From Axinella damicornis (lineage: Eukaryota; Porifera; Demospongiae; Axinellida; Axinellidae), in the NCBI GenBank assembly GCA_963931865.1, contig OZ007509.1, positions 7,408,474 through 7,472,473 of the forward strand: a stretch of 64,000 bases of DNA, written 5' to 3'. The translations under genes were made by a program, and so were the position numbers. Positions within the stretch are counted from its first letter, which is position 1. Every line of letters begins with the position of its first letter. Shown here piece by piece: positions 48,201 through 61,707 of this stretch. A model generated the notes under the pieces. That model searched no databases. It saw only the letters and a list, made by a program, of their open reading frames with translations, and was not told the origin of the DNA.

Positions 48201-51200
48201 GCACGTTGAGCCGGTTGTGATCTTGTTCGGGCCCGCAGTGCCTGTTGTAATCGACCTCGGGTTGCTGCTTTTGCCAAGCACTTAGTGGCGACTCTCATTC
48301 TGTGTGCTGATGTGGGCTGGATGTAGGTTTGGTAGGCATTGCTCGCCCACCGGCCCATTCTCTTAATCGTCCAACCTGGGAGACCGGATTGTGCTGCTGC
48401 CGTGGCCCCCCCTACACGAAAGGAGTGTGTGTCGTATTTTTCAGGGCTCACCCCCGCTTGGTGTAACAGTCTCCGTAAGTACTTGGACAAGGCTTGCCTC
48501 GAAAGTGACACCTTGTTCCTAAACCAAAATAATGGGTGGCGCAAGCTGCAGTGAAATTGAGGGGTCTTCCTGTAGGCCCTGAGCACTGCTACTGGACAGA
48601 TGTGTGACCGTGTTCGGCCAATTGTTACCTTGGCACCGTGGCGATAAGGATCTGTTTTGGATGACTTGACGTGAATGGTTGCCTGCCTGCGACCCACTCT
48701 GACGTCTTTCCCTGACAGGTGGACTTTCGGCTCGAACGTTTTAGGTGCTGTGAATTCTGCTGATCGTAGCAAACCAAAGAATGCTGTGGTGAACGCTGCC
48801 CACAGCATTGCTTGTTCGTGGCGGTGTAACGCTGTCTCCCGCCAGAGCTGCTTACGGAGTTTGTATAATAGCTGTCCTGTGATCGAACGCCGGACCTTTG
48901 TGGGTTGCTGCCCTTTGGCCCGCTTGATCCCTCTTTTTAGTAGCTTTAGAGTTGTGAAATTCTTGAATGGTTTTGCAAACCCATGTTCTATGAAAAACAT
49001 CCTTATGGCTGCTAAATATACTTCCAGTGAGCGGCATGAGATTACCTCCGCTAATGAGGCTGCGAGTAGCATGAGCACCCGTTCTGACGGTGGCAGTGGA
49101 TTGAAGTTATGCTGCCGACAAAACCGGAGATATCGCCGCACACCCATGCTGTAGGTATGGCGGCTGGCTGGTGCCAGGGCTTGGTGCTGATATTCTAGGA
49201 CGGCTGCCTGGAGTCTCGCCAATGATGGTTCCTGTGTGGTTCTAGGTTCTTGCACCACCTTCTGTAGTATATTGGCATAGTAGGCATTCGTCGGCAGGGG
49301 TGGTTTGCATTGCTTTGGCGACAAGGCCCCGCGCTTGGGCCTTGGTGTGCGCTTACTCCGCTGGGCCCACCTCCTTGATTTGGCCTGTTTGGAACCCTTG
49401 GTGCGTCGATGCCCTTTTATTGCGGGGTACACTGCTGAAGAATTTCAAACAGAGTGGTCCAACAGATTGTCTAAAAAATTAAATTATAATAAAAATATAA
49501 GTGACGACATAATTGTTCGGCAGTGTCCGTCAGCAGCCATAATTGAGATCTGGATTGGGGGTACCTCCATTGATGTTGATGCCTTAAGGTTACGGGATCG
49601 TTGCGCGGTGGGCGTGGCCAGACAATTTCTTCAACCGCGTTTTTCTCGCACAGAAAGTAAGCTAGCGAAATCAAACTTACTCGACACAAAGCAGGGAGGG
49701 TAGTCAACATGCAGACCAAACATCATTGCAGCAGCTCACACTGTAGCCGTCGTACGCTGGTTAAATCGATTCCAGCAAACTATTCACCAAAAATCTCCAG
49801 TGCGAAGACCGCCAGCAACTCGATTCTACTGTTGGGAGACACACCATAGGAAGCTCTAGGGCGGGACGTAAGCGTTTTGTGGCTAGGTTGAGCCCTGGTC
49901 CTCGAAAGAACGACTCTTGAGTGCGAATAACCGCCATCTTGACTCTCCTCTTTGGAATACAGCGTCGTATAACTTCGGAACGGTCATCAGTATTTACAAA
50001 AACGCTTCATCCGTCCCTTTCTATACTGTTTGTGCCTATTTCAACACGGTCTTCCAAGTCCAGGTCGGATCACACGGCTTTCTTTTTGGTGACAAAAAAA
50101 ACTATTGAAATAGCGCTTAATTAAGTATACGGTGCGCGTATCCGCGCGCAGGGATCCGTAACCTTAATGGCATGAATGTGGACCTTGCAGTGAAATGCTC
50201 CTGTTATTCTGTCTAAAAGAAGCCCATGTATACTACATTGTATAAATATCCTTAAAACGGCCTTTCACAGTGATGTCCTTCAGTACTTTACAAGAGAGTC
50301 TAGTAATCATTGCTGCCAAGAGCTCTCCAACATTTTCAGGAACAAACTTCTTCAGACTCTCAGACTGATGAGAGGAGGAAGTCTTAGGGCATAACCCTGG
50401 GCTGGTGAGTAGCAGTGGTCTGGACTTTCTTGGTCCCTGTTCGGGGCTGCACTTCCACCTTTCCTGTGCTCTCTGACCTTCGAGCCTTGCAGTCTCGGGC
50501 GCAATGACCCGTCCGTCCACACTGGTAGCAACGACCTGTATCTTGCAGTTGTCACTGCTGCTGTCCTGCGAGGGACTTACTGTAACTCTGACTCGGGGTC
50601 TGCTGTCTCTTTGGCGGTCTAGCAGCATGGGTTGTATTAATGTGGCTGTAGTGTACTCCTGCCTCTTCTTCAATTCGTCTTGGCGTTTTTCCTCCTTCTT
50701 GGCGGCCATACACAGTTCTTTGTACTTCTGGGCTCCAGACACAGGTGGCACTTTCATGAGGCTGTACCGCAGGCCCTCCTGGAACTGGCTGTGAAGGGTC
50801 TCCCTCGTCTCTAATGACATCTGGTCTTGCCCGTAGGCATTCATGAAGGTTCGTTCCAGCCTCCGGATAAAGTCAGACACCTTTTCCGTGTCACCCTGGG
50901 TGGTGTGTCGAAAGTCCTGGGCAGCAAGCGTTCAGGTTCATGGCTCAAGCCGACAACGCAGGGCCATCTCATCAAATGGCAACTGACCATCTCTTGCAAG
51001 GAGATTCCACTCCTGCAACGCTTGTCCCCGCAGGTGGCCTGCAAGCTGTATGAGCTTCTCGTCACCTGTCCACTGGTTCCAATGTGCAACTGGGTGCAGT
51101 GAAGGCAAACAGTCGTCCATTGTCATCTCGGGATTCTCTCCTGTGTATGGTTTGAATGGTGGCGCTCTCCCACGGCGTTTTGGTGTGCTCTGGGTGGTCA

Positions 51201-54200
51201 TGTCCTCCTGTGACCTGAACTCGGGCACCTCTCCATCTAGATGCAATCTTGCAGTTGCTCCGTGGGTAGCTCCTTGAGTTGTTCCTCGGCCGCCTCGGCT
51301 CGGTCTTGCGGCCGTTAACTCCTCTGTCAACTCCGCCACCCGCTCTCTCGCCAGTTCCACTTTGATTTGTTCCTGTTCGCACGCACGTGTCTGGTCGTCC
51401 AGCGCATGACGTAACTCCTCCACTCCCTTGTTGCGCTGCTCCTGCAGGAGCTGTACTAAGCGGAACGCAGGTCCGCACTCTTGAAACACCCCTGCACCAT
51501 CCTGGACTTGGCATGCACATTCTCTTCATCTGTGTTCTCTTCAATCGAACACTCAAAAGCAAGGAAGTGGTTGTTGATATTGCCTAGGTTGGTGAAACCG
51601 ATCATCTTTCCAGTGTGCTTCTCATACACCAGGTCCTCCCTGATGTGCATCTCATCATGGAGGAGAATCACAAGCTTGTGCCATTCCGGACATGATGTAA
51701 AGTTGGCAGCTTGCATCAGCTGACGATCCACTTCGGTTGAGAACCCTGCCCCAGAGGCTTCCAAGTCCAGCATTACACCCACAAATCGTGATAATATTGA
51801 ATATTCACACGTGATACCGTATAGCGGGTAATTTTCGCGGGTTTAAATTTTCGCGAATCTTCCAGAAACCCGTTCTGAAAAACATTTCGCGATTTTTAAT
51901 TTTGCGAACGCGGGTCAAGAATCACTGTATGGCGACTACTGCACTGACATGACTGAGCGGGTATTTCAGTGTGGAGGCGATGGTGCGGGATCAACTACCG
52001 TGCCGAAGGGAGCGAGCTACTTCTGAGGATCCATTCGCAGTGGCGTTGATGAAAGGCGAGATGATTGTGGGCCACGCTCGAGATCTTGCTGTAGCTTCCT
52101 CTAGACTGTGTGCTCTGCAGTGGCTTGCTCACTTCTTGGTTAGCAGCCTGGCAGCGGAGCTGACTAAGGTCCCTTGGGGGATGGCAGCCCTTGCGCACGT
52201 TGAAAGTAGCGCTGCAGTGACATGGCTAGCTAGTTCAGGTACTACGTGACAAAAAGGAAATTTTTTTTTTTTGCGGGCACAAATTTTTCGCGTGCGGGCA
52301 ACCAGTCGCGAAAAACGCGAAAATTTGAACCTCGCAAAAATTACCTGCTATACGGTAATTGTGACCAGATTATTGCCGGTCCCTGCTGCCAATAGTGAAC
52401 AGTGGTAGCCTCGTACCCAGTCCCACACGCGGAACGCGGAAGAGGGCCTGGTGACACTTGGCAAAATTCCCACGTGCACAGTCAGCATAACTGCGTAAGC
52501 GATTATATTCCTTACTTTGATGCATTCAAAATCACATGGAAGGTACTGTAGCTGTTGGTGATGGCTAAGTAGAAGTCCTTGAAAAGGAGTGACCAGAGGT
52601 GAGTCTTGAAGGCTAGAACAGCGGTTTTATCAAACGGCTATAGTGCATCCAGGCATGTACTTCCAAAAATATCAGATATGAGTAATCCTTACATAACTTC
52701 TTTACCAATTGTCACAGGGCACTGTAACTTGGAGGAATTAATCCCACCACCAAAAGCTGACATGCAGACCTATTGTTACCAATGACATCATGCTAATTAG
52801 GTGTTAATAAGTACTTTTACCATTTTTGTTAAGTACTTCTGAAGGGTGTACTGAAGCCCTGCATAATAGGTATCATTTGAAAGCTCTCATTGAGAGGAAC
52901 AATTCTACCAGATAGTTTTGTGTTTTGGTGCTCACAGTACTTTTAAAAGAATATAAATGAAATTCGGGTAAGTGTCTTTGAACGATATGTACTTTTTTAC
53001 TTGTGTAACAATGAACTCCAAACTTACAGGTAAGGAAGTATACATAACAGGCACAATTTCTACCAGATTAGTTTCTGAAATATCCTTATAACAACAGAAG
53101 AAAACGAGTGCGTCTTCCGGCATCGCTGCGTGGCAACTACTGTGATCAAATATCCATACGACTCTCCACCCTTCCTCTCTCGGATATTTGGCTTCGGCGA
53201 TCTTTACTGACTGCTTTATCTGGTCCATGAACTTTTCAGATGTCCAATAACCTTCCTTCGCCTCGCCATATTCCAATTGCTGTCGTGCGTACTTTCTAAT
53301 GGATGGGTCCATTTGCTTTGCCTTCTTGTATTCGTCCTCTGTCAGAGCTAAATATCCATCCCGCTCACTGAGGAAATCGGACACCATGATCCCGCTTCCC
53401 TTTGACTTGGGCCTCATGACATTTGTATCCTTTTCTGCCCAAAGAGTACGCTGATCATCATTAGCCTGGAAGGTAGTTTCCTCATGGAAAAGAAGCACAG
53501 TCTTGTCCAGTACCTCAGGTCGTGGACGGTCCAGGTCGGCAGGTAGAGCCTTCTTCGCCTCTTCGGTTGGAGCATTGCTTTCATTAAAAAATCCCAGGGC
53601 AACCATCCGCCGCAAGAATTTTTACGGTACTCGACTACGTCCTCTCTTTCATGACCGTCAACGAGGGTTCCCTTCTTCTTCATTGCCACCTTGAATCCAA
53701 GCTCTTGCATCCACTTCCTAGCCGTCTCAACTGCAATCTTCCGGGGGAACCCAGGTTCCAGGGTCTCGTTGGGGAGAAGTTCATCGTTCACCCACTGACA
53801 AAACATGCCAACAGTCAGATTAGGCTTTCCCTTGACATTTGCATTGTCTTGTATGTACCGTGTTGCTTTCCTGTTCAGGTCTTCATTCGTCCAAAGAACT
53901 CCGGATCGCTGGTACCTCCCTTGCTTGCATTCTGGAATCTCTCCATTTTGGTTGAAGTACACTCTCCACTCCCGAACTGTCCTGTCCGACTTGCCTATCA
54001 TCTCACCAGCCACTTCTGCCGCCTTAGCTTCTCCGAGGTCAAAGTGTTTTGAAAGCTGGAAACAGAGGAAGAGCCCTAGAGAAACTCGGTCATCCCTGTC
54101 AAGGTGACAAACCCAATCTTCACAGAAGGTTTCCACTGTATGATCAACATGCTCGAGTCCAGGTCGAAGGATGGATCTACAGTCTCGTCGTCGGTATCCA

Positions 54201-57200
54201 GGGCGTCCTCAGGCATCACGATGAGCTGGGCAAGGGTGACATCTTCGGTATCGACACCGAAACGTTCACTTCGCACCTCAGTTACGGTGCTACTGGAGCT
54301 GCCCTCCCCCGACTTTCGACTCCTTTTCGACTCCCTCGCCCTTTCCAAACTATCTACTATCTGTAACTTCCTCTTGTTCTTTGGAGGCATCTCGTTAGCA
54401 ACACTCTTGGACGGTAAAGACAAACGAACTCAAGAGAAACTGGCGATCGCGGCAACCACGCGGGCAAACGTAATGATGTCATAAGCCGCACTTATTTTTT
54501 AGTTTGAGCTGTCATAAGTTAGCGGGCAGATGGAAAACTATGCCTTCTGGCTACGCCATGCGAGTAAAAAATAGTTTAGTGTAAAGAACACTTCAAGTGC
54601 TGCTCATTGGTACAATAATCATGTGAATCCGTCGTTCCAATCGAAAGTTGTGGGCGGAATTAACTTTTGGAAGTACATGCCCAGGTGCACTATACACGTT
54701 TCACAGGGTAAAGAATGTAATTACTATGCTGTAATTGGCAATGGACGAACATGATTCGCCTACCTGAAATTAAGACTGCTGAACTCAGCACACAGGGAAT
54801 TTTGCCAAGTGTCACCAGGCCCACTTCCGCGTTTCGGGTGTGGGCCTGGGAACAAGGCTGGAACAGTGGTGGCCATGAAATTTAAATTTGGCCTAGTCAA
54901 CCTTGACCCACTACTCTAAAACCAAACTGTCTGCTGACTTGGAGATGGTTGGCTTCTCAAGGTTGTGACTTCAGTGTGAAGGTCAAAGTTCACTCCTTGT
55001 CATGCTGCATGATCATGTATGAATTGTGTGTATTGTGTACCTTAGCTCAGGATCATTCTCTTACACAGGAGATTGAGAGACTTCAAGGAGTGTTAAAGAT
55101 GCAGAAAGCAGAAGCTGCCAAGCTACAAGCCAACTGTGAAAAAAGTGTAAGTTTCTTTTCAAAGTGCCTTTAAAGGACTACTTAATACATGATGCCTCAG
55201 TCGCATGGAGTCGACCTTCAGTTGCATGTATTTGACCTTCAGTTGTATGGAGTCGACCTTCAGTTGCATGGGAGTCAACCTTCAGAGTTGCATGGATTTG
55301 ACCTTCATTTGCATGGATTTGACCTTCAGTTGCACGCAGTCGACCTTCAGTTGCGTGGATTTGACTTCAGTTGCATGGAGTCGACCTTCAGTTGCATGGA
55401 GTCGACCTTCAGTTGCACGCAGTCGACCTTCAGTTGCGTGGATTTGACTTCAGTTGCATGGAGTCGACCTTCAGTTGCATGGAGTCGACCTTCAGTTGCA
55501 TGCAGTCGACCTTCAGTTGCATGGATTTGACTTCAGTTGCATGGAGTCGACCTTCAGTTGCATGGAGTCGACCTTCAGTTGCATGGAGTCGACCTTCAGT
55601 TGCATGGAGTCGACCTTCAGTTGCATGGAGTTGACCTTCAGTTGCATGGAGTCATCCTTCAGTAATTGCATGTTCATCACACACACATACATACACCACA
55701 TGCACGCACGCATACGCAACCCATACGCATGTATACACACACTTGCAGGAGGCAAAGTGCACTGAGCTGGGTCAGGACCTGGCCAGCCTGAGGGAGGAGG
55801 TGAGCTCCCTCAACATCAAAGTGAAGTGGGCACAGAACAAGCTCAAGAGTGAGACAGAAGCACACAAGGTATGGTTCTCCTAGCTGCAGGGATATGTACA
55901 AGCTGATAGGTGTAGGATTTTGATATTCATTTAGCACTTTAGATCATTCTGTGGATTGATGAAGTAGATCTTCATGTAGGGATTGGTGAGGGCTACAAAG
56001 GTGGAGTACATACATATATACATTGAAGATCTTCACTTTCACTCTCTGTTCACGTACCGTATACCCGAATATTTTGGTGGCCATTAAATTTGGCGAAATG
56101 GCCTGAAATGGCTCGGTATAAAATTTGAATTTGGCGATCACTACAGAAAAAGTATGACATAACTATGCGCGCTGCAAGTGTGACGTGACTTCACAAGATC
56201 AAGAAGCCTCGGCCCAGGACGAAGACGTATGAAACAGAGAGCAGTGTCGTGGCCATCACGTTGTGGCATCTGGAGGCCCACGATCGGCGAACAGCTATCT
56301 GGGAGCTCCAGGATGTGTACAGTGTGCCAATGATACACAACACATGTACACAGTCATTGGCCATGACCACATGTTCTGGAAAATAATTTACAGAAGGTTG
56401 TATGCTTTAGTTTGGTGCACTGTCTGTGAATTATATACGTAGTAGGCGCTTCTCCACAGACCTTTCTCAGCAGGCAATACCTTAGGTCTTGCAATTCAAG
56501 GTGATCTTGCCTCACCGCACGCGCCGACAGTCTGGCCAGCCATTTAATATTTTGGCGATTGACTTCCAAATCGCCAAATCGCCAATTAAAACGGTCACCA
56601 ACATTTCCTGGTATACGGTACATCCTGCATTCTGACATGAACATACACACACTTGAAATGGGATATCAAAACAAATATAAGTGTAAGCAAATACACAAGA
56701 AAATCAAATTGTCAACACTTTGTTGCAAGCAGTTTAGTGTAAGTCATTACAAAGAACACAGAAAGAATTCAGAAGGTGACTGCATATCGTTCCATTGTTC
56801 AATTTATCCTGTATTCCTATATGTCCTGTAATACTTGAATACAAGTGCACCGCATATGCTTTTACTTCGAGAACCTCCATATTTGATTCAAATTTCACTC
56901 CAGATGTCTGTTCAAAACACTGCAGCATAATATTCTTGTAGTTGAACATGAAGAAACTACGATGATCCACAGTGATGACATCATTATTCCCATGGGCATT
57001 ATATTGACGCCATACATGTGTTAAAAGAGAATATCCATTCCTCTCCCAATTATTTTCATCATAGGTATTTGCAAATTCTTGTAAACATGACTTCAAGTAT
57101 GAATTGTTTTTCTCAAAGCTCATGAACGCACCACCTAACCTATCATGACGTGGACTTTGAAATCCAATAACGTTTGATGACAGGGAGTCAATCGGACGCA

Positions 57201-60200
57201 CAAGGATGGCATCCATATCCATATATGTACCACCCCACAAATATAGTACCAACAATCGAAGCAAGTCTGTTTGATGACTGTACCAATGACGTCCCTTTTT
57301 GGCTTCTTCCAATTTGCTGGCAAAGCTTTCCGCGGGTGAGCCTTTTAGCAGTTTTTCCAAATCATAGTTCTGTACTTTAATCGAGTACCCTGCCTCGGTC
57401 AACACATCAAAGGTATCATGTGATAGAGTGCGGCTGTGTACTATAACCTCTGCGGTAGGATGGTGGTGAAATATCGATTCAATGCTACGCATGTGTCGCC
57501 AGTTAAATCCACATTGCTTTGTACCTTGTGCAAGCAGTGACACGGGAGATTCATTGGTAGTAAAAATGAAATGAAATAAAAATGTGATATGCTGAGTTTG
57601 AATGGGTGGTAGTGACATTGGTATAACACCAAACTTCTTGGCAGCATCAGACAATGCTTGATGTCTACGAATAACATTCCAGAAAGTTGCTCTCAGTCTC
57701 ATTAGCATATTGGCATTTGGATTTGGCGGGATGTTGTGCCAGGAAAAGTTCCCCAGCCAGTTTTTGACATCTTTCCCACTTAAAGTGTACGAATCTAGTG
57801 TGTGAAATAACGGTGTTAATCCAGCTGTACGTGGAGAGGTCTTAGCTGCTGATCCTCCAGGCAGGCCAGGAGAGTTGATGAAGATCACTGGTGTCCCCAT
57901 TGCTACACACGGCAAAGCACAATGAATGCGTTGCGTGATCACCAATTTTGCTGATGCGTACTTTCTTATCCTTTCATATACTTCAGTGAACCTTACTAAA
58001 TTGTCCTTACTTTTGGATCTATGCACAACCTGAATAGCTTTGTCCTGTATTTCTTTGGGGAGTAACTTTATGAAGCCCTTTCTAACATCAGTGATGTAGA
58101 TATCCTCAGTTCGCTGTCCATCAACGTTGGGGTTCTTTAACAACAACGTCAGGCAGCCTGAGAAGAAGGCCTTTACACCATGTTCTTTCAAGAAATTGAG
58201 TGAACCATAGTCCCGAGATCCTATTGGTTCTCTCTCTTTCAAGTATTCAATGTGTTGTGCGAATCGGTTAAGAATTTTCTGATGAGAAGCAATGTGGAGA
58301 GATAATAAGATGGGATCAATATTGCTTGGTGGTGGCCAGCTAAATCCACTTGCAGCCCAATAAGCGTTGAAGAAAGCAGTGATTGTATTATTACCACTGG
58401 AAGCCTTTAATTTGTCCCTCTCAACGAAATTGTCCACAAATGGTAGATATTGGAGACCAGGGAAGCATTGCATTTCATCTCCAAGATTGTAGGCAGGTAC
58501 ACCAGCTCGCGTGTTATATGAGAGTGTACCGTAGTGATTCTGTTCATATGCTTCACTCGGTAAGGGGACTTGTTTCAACTGCACATCATCAGATACAACA
58601 GGACAAAACCTGCACAATTTATCATTAATTATAGTCCAAATTGTTTCCTGGAAACTGAAGTTCATAGGTGCACTCGTGTATCCTCCAGTAGGATACTCAC
58701 TAGCAAAACGTTCTGCCAGTTCACCAATGAAAGGGTGATGTTTTCTCGGGAAGAATGAGGCTTGAAGAACACTACCTTCTGGGGCTTCGACTCCTTTGGT
58801 TACCACAGCATTTGCGTAGTTAAGGTCAGAACATTTCGATATGAAATTTAAAGCATCAGTTGCTCGTACCGTGGGATCTATATAAAAGCCTCCATAGTTC
58901 CAGAGAAGACCAAGCCTAACAACTTCTTGAAGATGAGTTTCAAATTCCTTCCCAGCCAACACCTTGTTGAAGGGATGGTGTGCAATCCAGCGTTCAAGGG
59001 ATGTGTTCTTTACAATGTTGCTAGCAACTAGAAACTCAACAGCAATATTTGTGTTGTTCAATTTGGCAATAGCATCAACACACTGGGTTGTTCCACAGTA
59101 CACATGAACCGGTAGATTCACGACTCGTGCTGATAAAGCTTCAATGTTCAGTGCAAGGTCATTTGGGATTGGCTTATCGAACACCCAGGCTGTGGAAATT
59201 CTGCCACAATCCACGTGTTTGTTTGGATTAAATATGACTTGACTTGGTGGTTCTAATTTGTTTTGCAAGGAATATACTGCGAAGGCAAAGAGTATAAGGC
59301 CCTTCATTACTGTATGGATTTTTTTTGAGCTGCTCTTCATCTGGTATAAGTAGCAACCAATTACAAGCGCAGCCAGGGAAATTACCATGTTCCACGAGAT
59401 TGGTGTGTGGAAATACATAATGTTTGTCATCACCACAAACAGCCGTTTTGATATGTTCAGGATGGCGTGAGTTACAGGACTGAACTTTTCCAGCACTTCG
59501 ATTGAAGCAAGGTTGTATGTACAGTGGAAGACACCAGAGATCAAGCTTTCCGAGAGCCTTACTGCAGCAACTTCCTGATTGATGAACACTTTCACTACAA
59601 GCGCAGGCAGAAGGAAGAAGACGCTAAAAATGGAGATAACTGCATATTTCTGAAGAGGACTGTCCCATATTTCACTCAATTTTTTCAAGAAAATGTTACG
59701 TATGGGGAAAGCTGTGTTTGAGATCATCCCAATACCAATGCCCCAGATGTTGAATCTTGCATCTCTCAGTAAAAATGTGCCTGCCCCAGCAACTATGATC
59801 ACCACTGACAGCAAGTTGGAAGCATCTAGAGCTGCATGGTCTCTGTACAGGAGCACTGTAAGCATGAATGTAAAAAGAGGCTCACAGGCCTTGACCACTT
59901 GCACAGAACTTGATGTGATCAGTGCATAAGCTGCGTTAGTAGTCAGATTTCCAATGACATTTCCTAGTGCAGCTACACAAATAATAGTTCTGAGGCCACG
60001 TGTGTGAGAAGGCCAGACTGGTTTTCCCTTTAGCTTCACCAGGAGCACTGATATGACCGAACCTATCAGATGTTGGAGTGCTGTTAGGTCGACCCACCTC
60101 AAGTCTTCAAATGCAGATGTCCATCCAGTGGTACCCTTGGCACTGATGTCATCTCCCTTCATAACACTCTTGGATGCAATGGTAGCTATGGTATTGGCAA

Positions 60201-61643
60201 CCCACCAGAGTCCCACCGTAGCCACCACCCAATACAAGAAGATTGTACGTTCAGCTGTCTCCATGTTTCTACGATTTAGCAAGATCTAGCTTCAAAACAG
60301 AAGGTTTGCTTTCTTATATCAGTTGCAGCTTGACTACCAAACCATGTACAAGCCATAGAATGTTAGGAAGTGCAGATGCACTTGTGAATTGCTATTGCAC
60401 AAGCCATAGAATGTTAGGAAGTGGTGAAGAATGTTGGGAAGTGCAAGAATTCAGTCAAGTCACACACTAAAATTAATTTTAATAGGCCCTCTTTCAGGTG
60501 TGAACATTCTTTGGTAACCACATGGTAGGCACTGCATGAGACACACAGTGGACAGTGTCTAGACAAAAAGAGTAATGACAGCGCATGACAGTGTGAACAC
60601 ACTAGGGTGTATACCACTATAAAAGCAAAGGTGAACTGGATAGAGAAGGGGGTTATTTTAGCCAGGCAATGATCACCTTGGTTGCATCTAGCCTCGTTCC
60701 CAGGCCTCCATGCCCAGCTTTTGTCGCTTGCAGTACGCTTTTCATACTGCAAGCGACAAAAGCTGGGCGTGGAGGCCTGGGAACGAGGCTGGGTTGCATC
60801 CCTACCCACTCCTTCTGTAATTGCAGGCCCTCACACCACTAATTATTGTTCACAGAGCTAGTCCGCTCGAGATGGAGCTAGATGTTCGCATGTATACCTC
60901 CCAACTATTTCTGTAACGTTTGTAATGATTATGGCAATTGGTCACACCAATGCACTGCACGCAGAGAAGGGTTGTGTAACCTGGCCCTACCTCAGTTGCA
61001 TCTCACGGTGGTAATCTCACGCAAGCTAGTGCAGCCTAATTTTCTCTGGAAGATAATCCAAGTTTCTTAGTTGAATGCTGGTAGCTGCTGTAGGAGTAGG
61101 AATGCTGGCACTTCTTGCACTTCTAGCATTTCTACTCCTCCTAGCTGCGTATACCTGGATGCAACCATGAGAGTAACTGTCTTTTAGGGCGGCACGTAGG
61201 TACATTTGTGTGAACATTCTTTAATAACCACATGGCAGGCACTGAGAGATGCAACCGAGGTGATCATACAGTGCCACTACATACCTTTTTTCGTTATAAA
61301 CGTAATTATGGAGGTTGTATACTTCACTTGCGTACTTCACTGTTATAATGTGCGATCATCTCTCCCTCGTTTCCTTATTTTTGCTGTTCTAGTATCCCAA
61401 CATCCTGTTACATTTTCTATTAACTTGAAATGACCACCACCAATGGATCTGGAGGGCTATATTCTGTGTGCCGGAGGCTTTTGAATCCTTTCCTTGCCTC
61501 GTTCCCCAGGCCTACACAACCGAAAACGTTGTGTGCCTGGGGAACTAGGCTATCCTGGATCCTGTTAAAGCCAATCACCAAAGACAAAGTTATGTTATAA
61601 TAGTTATAATACAGACCCATATACACTCCCACACCCACACATG

Positions 61644-61707
<64 letters not shown>

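Noticed and set aside
47484..48281. 265-codon minus-strand frame with repeated HSVP
   Set aside because: It overlaps the tandem repeat at the recombinase 3' end and CCDC186-like exon 5. No domain is seen, and the overlapping recombinase frame explains the region better.
55189..55765. Possible CRISPR-like array
   Set aside because: The 21-bp units are directly adjacent with no unique spacers. It is a minisatellite in a eukaryotic intron.
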